From Acidobacteriaceae bacterium (lineage in GTDB: Bacteria; Acidobacteriota; Terriglobia; Bryobacterales; Bryobacteraceae), in NCBI GenBank assembly GCA_019233755.1, contig JAFAMD010000047.1, positions 1 to 47,859 of the forward strand: DNA of 47,859 nucleotides, written 5' to 3'. The notes below the pieces were generated by a model. It worked only from the letters and a program-made list of their open reading frames with translations. It was not told the origin of the DNA and did not search any database. This document shows, piece after piece, positions 1 to 8,801 of the stretch. Positions within the stretch are counted from its first letter, which is position 1; every line of letters begins with the position of its first letter. The position numbers were made by a program, and so were the translations under genes.

Positions 1-233
1 CTGAAATCTGAGTCGGTCGAGAGGATAAACCGTCAGTAAAGTCGGCCTCTGATCGCGTGTTGCTAGAAGGCGTGACCGAATCTTTGCGAGGGAGATTCAA
101 CCGCCATAGTTGATCGAAAGTCATTGCGTTACTGCTAGAGGCATCAGTCTGCCGCCTAATGCAACTCCCATTCGGTTCTTGTCATGGTGCCCGTCGCCTA
201 TCACTGCATCCTGAACAGATCCGACGGCTACTC

Positions 234-1004
234 TCATCGTTCAGCCGTTGCTAGTTCTTGGGCCCGCGATGAAGCTGGCTCCACCCGGACGGTGATGTAG
301 TCGGATGGGATGGTCGCGATCTTCAGGCTGACCTTGTCCTGGCACTTCGGGTCTTTTTGAACCCAGTTGCCATCCATGTAGTTTCCGTCGCAAAAACTCG
401 AATTTGCCTCGTCAATAACGGCTTCTCGGATCGGCATGCGAGAGGTCGCCACGTTGAAATGAGTTGCAAGTTCAGCACGCTTCACTTTGCCGGCAGAGAT
501 GGCGGTTCGCAAGGCCTGGGGCAATTCCTCGGGTCGAAAATAGACTTGGAATGTGAAGTTACGGTTGCCGTATTCATCCGACGCCAGCGGCTGGCCGGTG
601 AAGGAATACGTGACCTCGTAAGCAGGCGCAGGTGACTCCTCTTGAACATAGGGGCAGTACATGGATCCACCAGGATCTCTGAACTGGAGGTCAGAGCAGT
701 AGCCTGGGTCCATCGTAGATTTTCTCTCAGTGAAGACTTTCGTAGCTTTCACTTTCTCGAGCTTGATCGATGCCAGATCGGAGTCCGCCGGAATGAAAGC
801 GAGGTGAGTGAAGGGATGAAGGTCTTCGATCTGTATTTCTACTCCACGCTTATCTGACCTGGCCGCAGCGACCGAAGCCGCTAGCAACCGTTTGCTGGCA
901 TCCTCGGCAAAGAATGGTTGCGCCATTACTCCCATGCCTATCAGTGCGAGAATTATGGGGCGTTGGCCCAGTCTCGTCCAATTCATTGTCTGTTGTGTCG
1001 TCAT
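234..1004 (-). CDS. Secreted hypothetical protein
   Basis: I do not recognise the family. The frame is open further upstream, but the ATG at 1004 is preceded by an AGAGG-type ribosome binding site and is followed by a short charged stretch and a hydrophobic segment (about residues 12-30, ending near an Ala-Glu) that looks like a signal peptide. The product is about 256 residues, probably periplasmic or outer surface. The mature part is mixed and polar, with several cysteines (a YC pair in the middle, a C-D-G-N stretch and a K-C-Q near the end) that could form disulfides. No membrane segment follows the signal. It stands alone: nothing is co-directional within 1 kb. Function unknown. Confidence 0.75.
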   Translation of the reverse strand: MTTQQTMNWTRLGQRPIILALIGMGVMAQPFFAEDASKRLLAASVAAARSDKRGVEIQIEDLHPFTHLAFIPADSDLASIKLEKVKATKVFTERKSTMDPGYCSDLQFRDPGGSMYCPYVQEESPAPAYEVTYSFTGQPLASDEYGNRNFTFQVYFRPEELPQALRTAISAGKVKRAELATHFNVATSRMPIREAVIDEANSSFCDGNYMDGNWVQKDPKCQDKVSLKIATIPSDYITVRVEPASSRAQELATAER

Positions 1005-2187
1005 TGTTGCTCTACCTCTTGGAAACTTGCGGTTACTCAAAGCGCTTTTGCGCTTCTGCCAATAAAGCGCAGGTGCAGCAAATTCCGTATCATTTCTCGT
1101 AAGCAAGAAGTAAATTGTGCGATCACTCGTAAAGACTGCAGTCTCTGAAAATTAGTCGGTCGCCGTGCTCCTCGTTCCGATTAGTGAAGGAGAATCGAAA
1201 GCAGTGAAAGTGGAAGAGGATTCTCCTTTTGATGAGAGGAAGTGCGGCATAGCTTGTGACCAACAGCCTTGCTCAATGAGAGGCGGACGCACTCGGCTTA
1301 CCTCAAGAAGCACAACTATTTCCTGCGATGTGAGTGCACTGGAAAATGGGGATGATGATGCGCTACTGCCGAATCAGCCGGGCTGCCGTAAGGTACCATC
1401 CAGCTAAGTTAGTCACCCAAAGGGCCTGTTTCTACAATTTATCGAAGGCGCGGACCGAGGGACGCTTGATTTTGCGCTAAAGCCGGAGATCTCCACGTCG
1501 ATGAATCTAGCCGTCCAGGGGGGCGGATGTATTCTCCGCGACACCCGCCCTTGATCGGCATCCGTCGGCGACAAAAACTGGGCGGCGCAGTGCGCCATTC
1601 GGTTGTTTTTAATGGGGTCGCGCGTGTTCAGGCGCTCGGCGTGCGTGGTGATGGGGTGACGGCGTAACCGAACGGGCAGTCTGGCATGTAGTGAAACAGT
1701 ACACAGCCAAACTCGGCTTCATCGGACTTGCTCCCCATGATCTGGGAATCAAAAAGACATGAGACCGACACAGAGGATTTGTTAGTCCTGTGCAGTCTGC
1801 TTCCCAAACCGCGATATTCGCGGAGCAGCCAAGCTGACGAGAAACGCCCGATGATGAGATGTGGCTGCGCCGACAAATCGTATCCTCACCATCGAAGGCG
1901 AAGGATTGCGTCTGCCGATTTGCTCCCGAGTCGGCCAAGCGGAAAATGAGACATGAACGCCAGTTCCTGAGTTTGGGCGGATGTCCGACCAACTGGAACG
2001 TTCCGTGCGATGTCCGCCACGTCAAGTTCAGACTTTCGCACGATCCTTCGAAAACTGAATTATTGGCGGCCGTGTTTGCAATCACAACTCGGCAAAAAAG
2101 ATCTTTCTCGCGCCTTCTCAATCATTTCCCGCTCTCCGGGGTGACGTCATGATCCGTTTTCGGCCTTCGTCGTGCTACCGTCTGTCA
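1005..2187. other. Long non-coding stretch
   Basis: About 1.2 kb with no convincing gene. Several frames are open for 60-170 codons, but their translations are rich in Cys, Ser, Arg and His, lack recognisable motifs and lack good ribosome binding sites. It may hold decayed genes. I found no tRNA, repeat or insertion-sequence end in it. Confidence 0.5.
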
Positions 2188-2230
2188 GGCCCGCTGTGGA
2201 GCAAAACCTCCCCGCGGGCCAATTTCTTTT
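2188..2230 (+). promoter_or_regulatory. Leader hairpin with T-rich tail
   Basis: A 7-bp G+C-rich stem (2188-2194 pairing with 2214-2220, GGCCCGC/GCGGGCC) encloses a second 4-bp stem (GGAG 2198-2201 with CTCC 2208-2211) and is followed by AATTTCTTTT. It lies just before the AGGAG ribosome binding site of the gene starting at 2244. The shape resembles an intrinsic terminator with a weak T tract. It could end upstream transcription or act as an attenuator in the leader. The structure is seen; the role is inferred. Confidence 0.5.
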
Positions 2231-2243
2231 CGAGGAGCTTCAA

Positions 2244-3101
2244 ATGACCGCTCGTCAGATGCGTCGCGCCGCAGAACGCAGCGCCAGGAAAGCAACCTGC
2301 CAGCCGGAGGGGCTTGTTTCCGCCCAATCTTCATCCTCACCTTCTCCTGACTTCACCTGGGACGAGCATCCTGAGGTGACCGTGGCCCGACACTCCGCGC
2401 CTGAAACTCCTGTCTCCGAAGCCCGACTCGCCGCGAACCGTGCCAACGCGCAATTATCCACTGGCCCTAAAACCTCCGAAGGCAAGGCAACCTCCTCGCT
2501 GAACGCCGTCAAAACAGCACTCACCGGTCGCACCGTGCTGCTTCCCGGTGACGATGCCGGCGAATATGCGGACCACATTGCCCGCTATGAAGAGGATCTG
2601 GAGCCGGTCGGCCCGCGCGAGTGCGCGCTCGTGCAGTCCATCGCCGATACGTTTTGGCGTCTCCAGCGCATTCCCGCCCTCGAAATGGCCATCTACGCCA
2701 AAGGCAGCCTCGAATTTGCAGGCTTATTCGAATCGCACGAACCCGCTCAGCGCCCCGGTCTCATTGAACTACACACCTTCCTCGCCTACGAACGCCAGCT
2801 TCGCAATCTTCACATCCAGGAAGCCCGCCTCCGTCGCCAGCTCGAAAAAGATTCCGCCGAATTACGCACGCTGCAGGAAGAGCGGAGCCGGCGCGAGGCT
2901 CGCGATCTCGACGTGGCCGCTAAGCTTTACCTCGCCGCCAAACAGGACGGCAAGGTCTTTCACCCCGCCGATCATGGGTTCGAATTTTCAATTCAAGATA
3001 TCGACTCCTATCTTGAAGGGGTCCGCGCTGCAAACATTGCTTGCGCCACGCTGAAAAGCGACCGCGACATCGCCCTGAGCCGCCTCGCAAGTGCCGCCTG
3101 A
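2244..3101 (+). CDS. AANRANAQ-type conserved hypothetical protein
   Basis: A 285-residue protein of a family I recognise by its central signature (A-A-N-R-A-N-A-Q-L-S-T-G-P-K-T followed by S-E-G-K-A, then L-N-A-V-K), roughly residues 72-105. From memory, proteins with this signature are common and often multicopy in Acidobacteriota and Planctomycetota; no function is known to me. The N-terminus is basic (several Arg in residues 4-20), and the C-terminal half is alpha-helical with a charged, coiled-coil-like stretch (about 190-235). The ATG at 2244 is chosen because AGGAG lies 7 nt upstream; the frame is open further back to 2172. No signal peptide or membrane segment is seen. It is followed 58 bp later by HMG-CoA lyase on the same strand. 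Confidence 0.8.
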   Translation: MTARQMRRAAERSARKATCQPEGLVSAQSSSSPSPDFTWDEHPEVTVARHSAPETPVSEARLAANRANAQLSTGPKTSEGKATSSLNAVKTALTGRTVLLPGDDAGEYADHIARYEEDLEPVGPRECALVQSIADTFWRLQRIPALEMAIYAKGSLEFAGLFESHEPAQRPGLIELHTFLAYERQLRNLHIQEARLRRQLEKDSAELRTLQEERSRREARDLDVAAKLYLAAKQDGKVFHPADHGFEFSIQDIDSYLEGVRAANIACATLKSDRDIALSRLASAA

Positions 3102-3159
3102 CCGGCAAGCGCCCGGCTGAAATCGTCCTCGCGGCTATCATTCTGAATGAAGGCATCGC

Positions 3160-4074
3160 ATGCCATACCCGAGCCACGTCCGCATCGTCGAAGTCGGTCC
3201 CCGCGATGGTCTGCAGAACGAGAAGACTCTCGTCCCCGTCGACGTAAAGGTTACTCTCATCCAGGCTTTGGCCGAAGCGGGCCTGAAAACCGTCGAAGCC
3301 GGTAGCTTCGTGTCGCCGAAATGGGTGCCGCAGATGGCTGATACGGCTGCCGTTCTCGCTCGCCTTCATCGCAAGCCCGGCGTCTCCTATCCCGTCCTCG
3401 TTCCCAACCAGACGGGTCTCGAAGCCGCCCTTCGCAACAATGTCCAGGAGATCGCAATCTTCGCTGCCGCCTCTGACACGTTCTCTCACCGCAACATCAA
3501 TTGCTCCATCGAGGAAAGTCTTTCGCGCCTCGCGGCCGTCGCCGCCTCCGCTCTTGCGCACGGCCTCAAGGTTCGCGGCTACGCGTCTTGTGTGCTGGGC
3601 TGCCCTTTCGAAGGCGCCATCGAAACCGCGGCCGTCGCACACGTTGCCGGTGCGCTCTATGAAATGGGCTGCTACGAGATCTCTCTCGGCGACACTATAG
3701 GCGTCGGCACGCCTCTAAAAGCGCACGCCATGATCTCCGCTGTCGCCGAACGCGTCCCCATCCCCGCTCTTGCCATTCACTATCACGACACCTGGGGCCA
3801 GGCCCTCGCCAACATCCTTGCTTCACTCCAGCTCGGCATCTCCGTCGTTGATAGTTCGGTTGCCGGTCTTGGCGGCTGCCCGTATGCTCCCGGCGCTACT
3901 GGCAACGTCGCTACCGAAGACGTCGTCTATCTCCTGAACGGCATGAACATCGAAACCGGTGTCGACCTCGACCAAGTGGCCTCGGCCGGACGCTTCATCT
4001 CGCAGCACCTCGGCCGCGCCCCCGCTTCCAAAGTCGCCGTCGCCCTCCAGTCGACCTGTCTCCCGACGCGCTGA
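3160..4074 (+). CDS. mvaB: Hydroxymethylglutaryl-CoA lyase
   Basis: Cleaves (S)-3-hydroxy-3-methylglutaryl-CoA to acetoacetate and acetyl-CoA, the last step of leucine degradation, in the cytoplasm. The 304 residues form a full-length HMGL-like TIM barrel. The N-terminal [10 protein letters not shown] carries the catalytic Arg15 and metal ligand Asp16. The H-Y-H-D motif supplies ligands His207 and His209. The glycine-rich loop [14 protein letters not shown] contains the catalytic Cys240. The ATG follows an AAGG. The downstream CoA-transferase pair would activate the acetoacetate this enzyme makes, so the three genes form one catabolic unit. The other leucine-catabolism genes (isovaleryl-CoA dehydrogenase, methylcrotonyl-CoA carboxylase) are not in this window. 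Confidence 0.95.
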   Translation: MPYPSHVRIVEVGPRDGLQNEKTLVPVDVKVTLIQALAEAGLKTVEAGSFVSPKWVPQMADTAAVLARLHRKPGVSYPVLVPNQTGLEAALRNNVQEIAIFAAASDTFSHRNINCSIEESLSRLAAVAASALAHGLKVRGYASCVLGCPFEGAIETAAVAHVAGALYEMGCYEISLGDTIGVGTPLKAHAMISAVAERVPIPALAIHYHDTWGQALANILASLQLGISVVDSSVAGLGGCPYAPGATGNVATEDVVYLLNGMNIETGVDLDQVASAGRFISQHLGRAPASKVAVALQSTCLPTR

Positions 4075-4105
4075 TATCATCGCGTCTGGCGAAGGAGAAA
4101 TCCTG

Positions 4106-4801
4106 GTGAACAAAGTCTTGCCCAATGCCGATGCAGCCATCGCGGACATTCCCGATGGCGCCACCATCATGCTCGGCGGCTTCGGTCTCTGCGGTATCCC
4201 CGAAAACCTCATCGCGGCGCTCGTGCGCAAAAAAGTCAAAGGTCTCCATACCATCGCCAACAACATGGGAGTGGACGGCTTCGGCATGGGCCTCATGCTT
4301 GAAGGCGGCATGATTGCTTCTCACATCGGCAGCTACGTCGGCGAAAACCGCCTGCTCGAGTCGCTGGTCATCGCCGGTAAGCTGCAGGTTACGCTGATCC
4401 CGCAGGGCACGCTCGCCGAGCGCATTCGCGCCGGTGGCGCAGGCATTCCTGCGTTTTACACCCCCACCGGCGTCGGCACGGTCGTTGCAGAAGGTAAAGA
4501 GATCCGTGAGTTCGAAGGCCGCACCTACGTCATGGAGCGCGCACTCCAAGCCGACTTTGCTCTCATCAAGGCCTGGCGTGGAGACCGGCTGGGCAATCTC
4601 GTCTACCGCAAGACTGCCCGCAATTTCAATCCGATGATGGCCACCGCGGCAAAAATCACCATCGCTGAAGTCGAGGAGCTTGTCGAGCCGGGCGCCATCG
4701 ACCCTGATCACGTTATGACCCCAGGTATCTACGTCAAGCGCATTGTCCAGGGCGAAAAATATGAGCGTCGTATCGAGCGCAGAACTCTCCGCAATCACTG
4801 A
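4106..4801 (+). CDS. scoA: 3-oxoacid CoA-transferase subunit A
   Basis: Alpha subunit (231 residues) of a succinyl-CoA:3-ketoacid (acetoacetate) CoA-transferase, which moves CoA from succinyl-CoA to acetoacetate. The family pattern is clear: G-A-T-I-M-L-G-G-F-G-L-C-G-I-P-E-N near residues 19-35, then N-N-M-G-V-D-G-F-G, and the conserved G-G-A-G-I-P-A-F-Y-T-P block. I chose the GTG at 4106 because AAGGAG lies just upstream and the family begins at 'NKV.P.A..A'. The frame is open back into mvaB (3959), but that part reads as shadow sequence. It lies 31 nt after mvaB and 9 nt before the beta subunit, so it is almost certainly co-transcribed with both. The atoD-type subunit A (acetate acetoacetate-CoA transferase) is a close alternative. 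Confidence 0.93.
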   Translation: MNKVLPNADAAIADIPDGATIMLGGFGLCGIPENLIAALVRKKVKGLHTIANNMGVDGFGMGLMLEGGMIASHIGSYVGENRLLESLVIAGKLQVTLIPQGTLAERIRAGGAGIPAFYTPTGVGTVVAEGKEIREFEGRTYVMERALQADFALIKAWRGDRLGNLVYRKTARNFNPMMATAAKITIAEVEELVEPGAIDPDHVMTPGIYVKRIVQGEKYERRIERRTLRNH

Positions 4802-4810
4802 GCCGCTGTC

Positions 4811-5518
4811 ATGAGTCTCACATCAACCAATCCCACCGAAGCCCGTGCGGCCGAAAAAGATCTTGAGAAACGCGAGCGCATTGTTCGCCGGGTTGCCCGC
4901 GAGCTCCGCGACGGCTACTATGTCAACCTCGGCATCGGCATGCCGACCCTCGTCGCAAACCATGTTCCCCCGGGCATCGAAGTGATCCTCCAATCGGAAA
5001 ACGGCATGCTCGGTGTCGGACCTTACCCCTTCGAAGGCGAGGAGAATTGCGATCTCATCAACGCCGGCAAAGAAACCATCACGGAACTGCCCGGCAGCTC
5101 TTACTTCTCCAGTGCGGACTCCTTCGCCATGATCCGCGGCGGCCACATCGATCTCAGCATTCTCGGGGCAATGGAAGTGGATGAGGAAGGCAATCTCGCG
5201 AACTGGATGGTGCCCGGCAAAGTCGTCAAGGGGATGGGCGGCGCTATGGATTTGGTGGCCAGCGCCCGCCGTGTCGTCGTCGCCATGGAGCACACTACCA
5301 AAACCGGCGCTCCCAAAATTCTCAAGCGCTGCACCCTCCCTATCACCGGCCTGCGCGTCGTCGACATGATCGTCACCGAACTGGCGGTCATCTCTGTCAC
5401 ACTGCAAGGCCTGCGCCTCGACGAACTCGCTCACGGCGTCACGGTCGAAGCCGTGCAGGCGGTCACCGAACCCAAACTCATAGTGAGCGAAAAAATGGGG
5501 GCCTGGCTAACAACGTGA
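4811..5518 (+). CDS. scoB: 3-oxoacid CoA-transferase subunit B
   Basis: Beta subunit (235 residues) of the CoA-transferase. The S-E-N-G-M-L-G motif contains the catalytic glutamate (Glu63), which forms the glutamyl-CoA thioester in this family. [12 protein letters not shown] precedes it, and [14 protein letters not shown] follows. The first 20 residues are a charged extension beyond the usual start. With HMG-CoA lyase it turns leucine-derived acetoacetate into acetoacetyl-CoA for thiolysis. Its stop codon overlaps the GTG start of the GH127 gene (GTGA, 5515-5518), which suggests translational coupling to a gene of a quite different pathway. Confidence 0.94.
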   Translation: MSLTSTNPTEARAAEKDLEKRERIVRRVARELRDGYYVNLGIGMPTLVANHVPPGIEVILQSENGMLGVGPYPFEGEENCDLINAGKETITELPGSSYFSSADSFAMIRGGHIDLSILGAMEVDEEGNLANWMVPGKVVKGMGGAMDLVASARRVVVAMEHTTKTGAPKILKRCTLPITGLRVVDMIVTELAVISVTLQGLRLDELAHGVTVEAVQAVTEPKLIVSEKMGAWLTT

Positions 5519-7494
5519 AAGACGATACGACAAGAAGAACCTTTACTGCCTCGGCACTCGCGGCCAGTACGGCCACCCGCCTCTTTGCTAAGCAAGAAGA
5601 GAAGGCCATCACGGCTGCTTCCGTGCCGGGCGATCCGGATGCCCCCGAGCCGCAGAAAGGAACTCAGCCCGAAACTCCTCCCTTCGCCGAAGCCATCGAG
5701 TTTTACCGCCGCGACGTCGAGCGCCGCGTCGTTCCGTTCGAAATGACGGAGGTTGCGCTCCTGCCCGGTGCCTTCGCCGACGCGCAGGCCGCAAATTCGC
5801 AGTGGCTCCATTCCCTCCCGCCTGATCGCCTGCTGCACACATTCCGTATCAACGCGGGCCTTCCATCCTCGGCTGGACCCCTCGGTGGCTGGGAGAAGCC
5901 CGATTGCGAACTGCGCGGCCACTTCACGGGTCACTATCTTTCCGCCTGCGCTCTTCTCCACGCTTCCACCGGTGATCAGGACATCCTGGCGCGCGGCAAT
6001 GAGGTTGTCGCTGAATTTGCCAAATGCCAAAGCCGTCTCGCCGGCGGATATCTGAGCGCGTTCCCCCTTGAATTCTTCGACCGGCTCAACGCGCGCAAGC
6101 CCGTCTGGGCGCCCTTTTATACCGTTCACAAGATCATGGCTGGGCTGCTCGATATGTATCAGTTGGGCGGCAATCAGCAGGCGCTTGAGGTCCTCACCGG
6201 CATGGCGGTTTGGGCCGGAAACTGGACCGCAAACATACCCGAAGCGCATATGCAGATGGTTCTCGATACCGAATACGGGGGTATGAATGAAGTCCTCTAC
6301 AACCTTGCGGCCGTCACGAACGACGACCGCTTCGCTGTAATAGGAGACCGCTTCACCAAGCAGCGCTTTTTCAACCCGCTCGCCATGCGTTGCGATCAAC
6401 TCCGCGGCCTCCACACCAACACCCATATCCCGCAGGTCATCGGCGCCGCGCGGCGCTACGAGATCAGCGGCGATCGCCGTTTCCGCGACGTCGCCGATTA
6501 TTTCTACACGGAAGTCATTGAGACACGGACCTACGCCACGGGCGGCACCAGCAACAACGAAGGTTGGCTGGTACAGCCGAACCGCCTCGCAGAGGAACTC
6601 ACTCTCGGCACGGATACCAACGAGTGTTGCTGCGCATACAACATGCTCAAGCTCACCCGCAAGCTCTACACCTGGTCCGCCGATCCCCGCTACTTCGACT
6701 ATTACGAGCGCGCGCTATACAACCACCGCCTCGGAACCATCCACCCGCAAACCGGAACGACGCAGTACTACCTCGGCATCGTTCCGGGCTCCTGGCGTAC
6801 CTTCGGAACACAATTCGACAGTTTCTGGTGCTGCAACGGAACCGGCGTGGAAGAGTATTCGAAGCTGAACGACAGCATCTACTTCCACGACGGCAACGGT
6901 ATCTACGTCAATCTGTTCATCCCGTCCGAACTTACTTGGAAGAAAAACGGGCTGCATCTTCGTCAGGAAACACGATTCCCTGATGAGCCTGCCACGCGCC
7001 TCGTTATTCGCTTGGAACAGCCTGCGCGATTCGCTCTGAACCTTCGTGTGCCCGCGTGGGTGGCATCCGCGCCTTTGGTAAAGATCAATGGTCGTGATAC
7101 GGAAGTCTCGTCGGCCCCGGGAAGCTATCTCTCGCTGAACCGCCTCTGGAAGACAGGCGACGTCGTCGAGATGACTCTACCTATGAAGTTGCGCCTTGAA
7201 CCGCTGCCGGACGACACTTCTCTGGTCGCTGTCTGTTACGGCCCGCTTGTCTTAGCCGGTACGGCTGGCGGAGAGAATCTCGATGAGGGCTCAATTATCG
7301 GACCCATGGGCCCTGACTTGAAAAAGGCCCCGCCGCTCACGCTGCCGGCTATCGCCACAAGACCCGATTCGATCCGGCCCGCCGACCGGCCGCTAACGTT
7401 TCACACGCAGACGCAGACGGGCGCCGTCACATTTGCTCCGTTCTGCCGTGTATCCGGTCAGCGGTACTCCATCTATTGGCGCGTGGCCGCGTAG
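5515..7494 (+). CDS. GH127 beta-L-arabinofuranosidase-like glycosidase
   Basis: A 659-residue protein of the DUF1680/GH127 family, which removes terminal beta-L-arabinofuranosyl units from plant glycans. The N-terminus has a twin-arginine motif (T-R-R-T-F-T) and an alanine-rich hydrophobic stretch, so export by Tat is likely. The (alpha/alpha)6 catalytic region carries the family's zinc-site signature: Glu370 and Cys372 in N-E-C-C-C-A-Y-N, and Cys439-Cys440 in F-W-C-C-N-G-T-G. In characterised members a cysteine of the C-C pair is the nucleophile. Length matches characterised enzymes closely. The start is GTG, overlapping the scoB stop by 4 nt. A terminator follows. The substrate is inferred from the family; other GH127 or related sugars are possible. 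Confidence 0.9.
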   Translation: MKDDTTRRTFTASALAASTATRLFAKQEEKAITAASVPGDPDAPEPQKGTQPETPPFAEAIEFYRRDVERRVVPFEMTEVALLPGAFADAQAANSQWLHSLPPDRLLHTFRINAGLPSSAGPLGGWEKPDCELRGHFTGHYLSACALLHASTGDQDILARGNEVVAEFAKCQSRLAGGYLSAFPLEFFDRLNARKPVWAPFYTVHKIMAGLLDMYQLGGNQQALEVLTGMAVWAGNWTANIPEAHMQMVLDTEYGGMNEVLYNLAAVTNDDRFAVIGDRFTKQRFFNPLAMRCDQLRGLHTNTHIPQVIGAARRYEISGDRRFRDVADYFYTEVIETRTYATGGTSNNEGWLVQPNRLAEELTLGTDTNECCCAYNMLKLTRKLYTWSADPRYFDYYERALYNHRLGTIHPQTGTTQYYLGIVPGSWRTFGTQFDSFWCCNGTGVEEYSKLNDSIYFHDGNGIYVNLFIPSELTWKKNGLHLRQETRFPDEPATRLVIRLEQPARFALNLRVPAWVASAPLVKINGRDTEVSSAPGSYLSLNRLWKTGDVVEMTLPMKLRLEPLPDDTSLVAVCYGPLVLAGTAGGENLDEGSIIGPMGPDLKKAPPLTLPAIATRPDSIRPADRPLTFHTQTQTGAVTFAPFCRVSGQRYSIYWRVAA

Positions 7495-7511
7495 ATTCTT
7501 GGCCAGCTTGC

Positions 7512-7530
7512 CTGAGATCTTCTCTCTCAG
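7512..7530. other. Small hairpin after GH127
   Basis: CTGAGA (7512-7517) pairs with TCTCAG (7525-7530) around a 7-nt pyrimidine-rich loop, 18 nt after the GH127 stop codon. It has no T tract and is probably an mRNA 3' structure preceding the stronger terminator at 7577. Confidence 0.35.
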
Positions 7531-7576
7531 ATCGCTTTCAGGCTTCAGCGTTCAGCCATCCGCAAGCGACTCTCCC

Positions 7577-7605
7577 GAAACTGCTTTTCGACGGCAGTTT
7601 CTTTT
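7577..7605 (+). terminator. Intrinsic terminator of the mvaB-GH127 run
   Basis: A perfect 8-bp stem, GAAACTGC (7577-7584) with GCAGTTTC (7594-7601), a 9-nt loop and TTTT directly after. The T tract is on the plus strand only, so it serves the rightward transcript ending with GH127. Confidence 0.75.
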
Positions 7606-7633
7606 ACCCAGAACGCGCCCCAAGCGCGCCCCC

Positions 7634-7703
7634 GCTGATGGCTGATGGCTGACGGCTAATGGCTGAAGGCTGACGGCTAATGGCTGAAGGCTGACGGCTG
7701 AAA
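7634..7703. repeat. Heptameric tandem repeat, 10 units
   Basis: Ten consecutive 7-bp units of consensus GCTGANG (variants GCTGATG, GCTGACG, GCTGAAG, GCTAATG). Within it a 21-bp higher-order period GCTAATG-GCTGAAG-GCTGACG occurs twice in succession (7655-7675, 7676-7696). The tract lies between the terminator and the end of the leftward oxidoreductase gene (stop at 7716). It is non-coding: one frame meets stop codons repeatedly. It is a candidate variable-number locus. Confidence 0.85.
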
Positions 7704-7715
7704 GCTCTCGAAGAA

Positions 7716-8729
7716 CTATTCACCCGTTCGCAAATGCTCCGCATCGGCAGCGCGTGACTGCTTCAGCAGAAGCGCCAGCTTCACAGCCTGAGCAGACGCT
7801 TCGGGCGGACATCGTTCCGGCCTCGTGCCATGGCGACAGCAATCGACGAAATAAGCGATCTCCGCTTCATAGCCATCGCCGCCCGGCGCCTCTATCTTCT
7901 TGCGCTGGCCGCTCAGATCGCTCAGAAACAATCCTTGCGGCGTAAGCTCAAGTTCCGCGCGCTCCGCCCTCACTTGAAAGCTCATGTGGAGTGGCGTGCC
8001 GGGCGCAAACCAACCGCCCTGTATGCGCACTTCGGGGCCTTTCGGATAAAGCAGTGTGGCTGTAAGTGCGTCAGCGAGGCCGGAATCGGAGGACGCCGCG
8101 AGTCGCTTGGCCGCAACCCGCTCCGGCATTCCGAAAAGGTTCAGCGCCTGATCGATATCGTGAATCAGCAGATCGACCACTGCGCCTCCGCTACGTGCCT
8201 CCACCGGCAGCCATCGGCTCCAGTCCGGCAAACCGCACCGGCGCACGAACGTAGCCGAACGAATGGCGCCGTATTCTCCGCCTTTTACAAAGTTGTGAAG
8301 AGCGACGTACTCCGGCCAGAACCGCAGGACTTGCCCGACCATGAGAATCCGCTTTTGCTCTTCTGCCGCCGCAATCATGCGTTCGCAGTCGACCATTGTG
8401 AGCGCCATCGGCTTCTCGCAGAAAACGTGCTTGCCGCCTGCCAGCGCCTCCATCGTTACTGTCGGGTGAAGGTCTGTCGGGAGGCATATATCGACAATGT
8501 CCAACTCTGAATCCTCCATCAGTTCGCGCCATTGCCTGTATTTGCGCACTGCTGAGAAGTCAAAGTCGCTTCTTTCCAGCTTGAGGTTGCCGCCGATCGC
8601 GGTGAAATCCCCTGAAAGCGCCCGCGCGTCATTCGTGCAGACCGCCGCCACCCGTATGCCGGGAAGCTTGGCGTAGGCGTTTAAATGCACCGCGCCCATG
8701 AACCCAAGTCCGATGATTCCTACGTTCAC
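7716..8729 (-). CDS. Gfo/Idh/MocA family oxidoreductase
   Basis: A 337-residue cytoplasmic NAD(P)-dependent sugar or inositol dehydrogenase-like enzyme. The Rossmann fold starts at once with G-I-I-G-L-G-F-M-G (residues 4-12). The family motif C-E-K-P-M-A (Glu105-Lys106-Pro107) and the later D-L-L-I-H-D-I-D with its catalytic-type histidine are both present. The start is GTG at 8729 without a good ribosome binding site. Substrate cannot be told from sequence. The gene stands alone on this strand, with the heptameric repeat at its 3' side and 72 bp from the next leftward gene. Confidence 0.9.
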   Translation of the reverse strand: MNVGIIGLGFMGAVHLNAYAKLPGIRVAAVCTNDARALSGDFTAIGGNLKLERSDFDFSAVRKYRQWRELMEDSELDIVDICLPTDLHPTVTMEALAGGKHVFCEKPMALTMVDCERMIAAAEEQKRILMVGQVLRFWPEYVALHNFVKGGEYGAIRSATFVRRCGLPDWSRWLPVEARSGGAVVDLLIHDIDQALNLFGMPERVAAKRLAASSDSGLADALTATLLYPKGPEVRIQGGWFAPGTPLHMSFQVRAERAELELTPQGLFLSDLSGQRKKIEAPGGDGYEAEIAYFVDCCRHGTRPERCPPEASAQAVKLALLLKQSRAADAEHLRTGE

Positions 8730-8801
8730 GAATGTATTGTACGAGCTAAGTGCCCTGCTGCTTGCAGGTTGCGGAAGAAAGGTTCAGCCGTCTGGCCGTC
8801 G

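Noticed and set aside
1609..2121. Long open frame on the minus strand (about 170 codons)
   Set aside because: Composition is Cys/Ser/Arg/His-rich, no domain or ribosome binding site is visible, and other frames are equally open.
3995..4798. 267-codon minus-strand frame opposite scoA
   Set aside because: Antisense shadow of the CoA-transferase gene; translation is His/Asp/Gly-rich without motifs.
7634..7703. CRISPR array
   Set aside because: Units are 7 bp with no spacers and there are no cas genes in the window.
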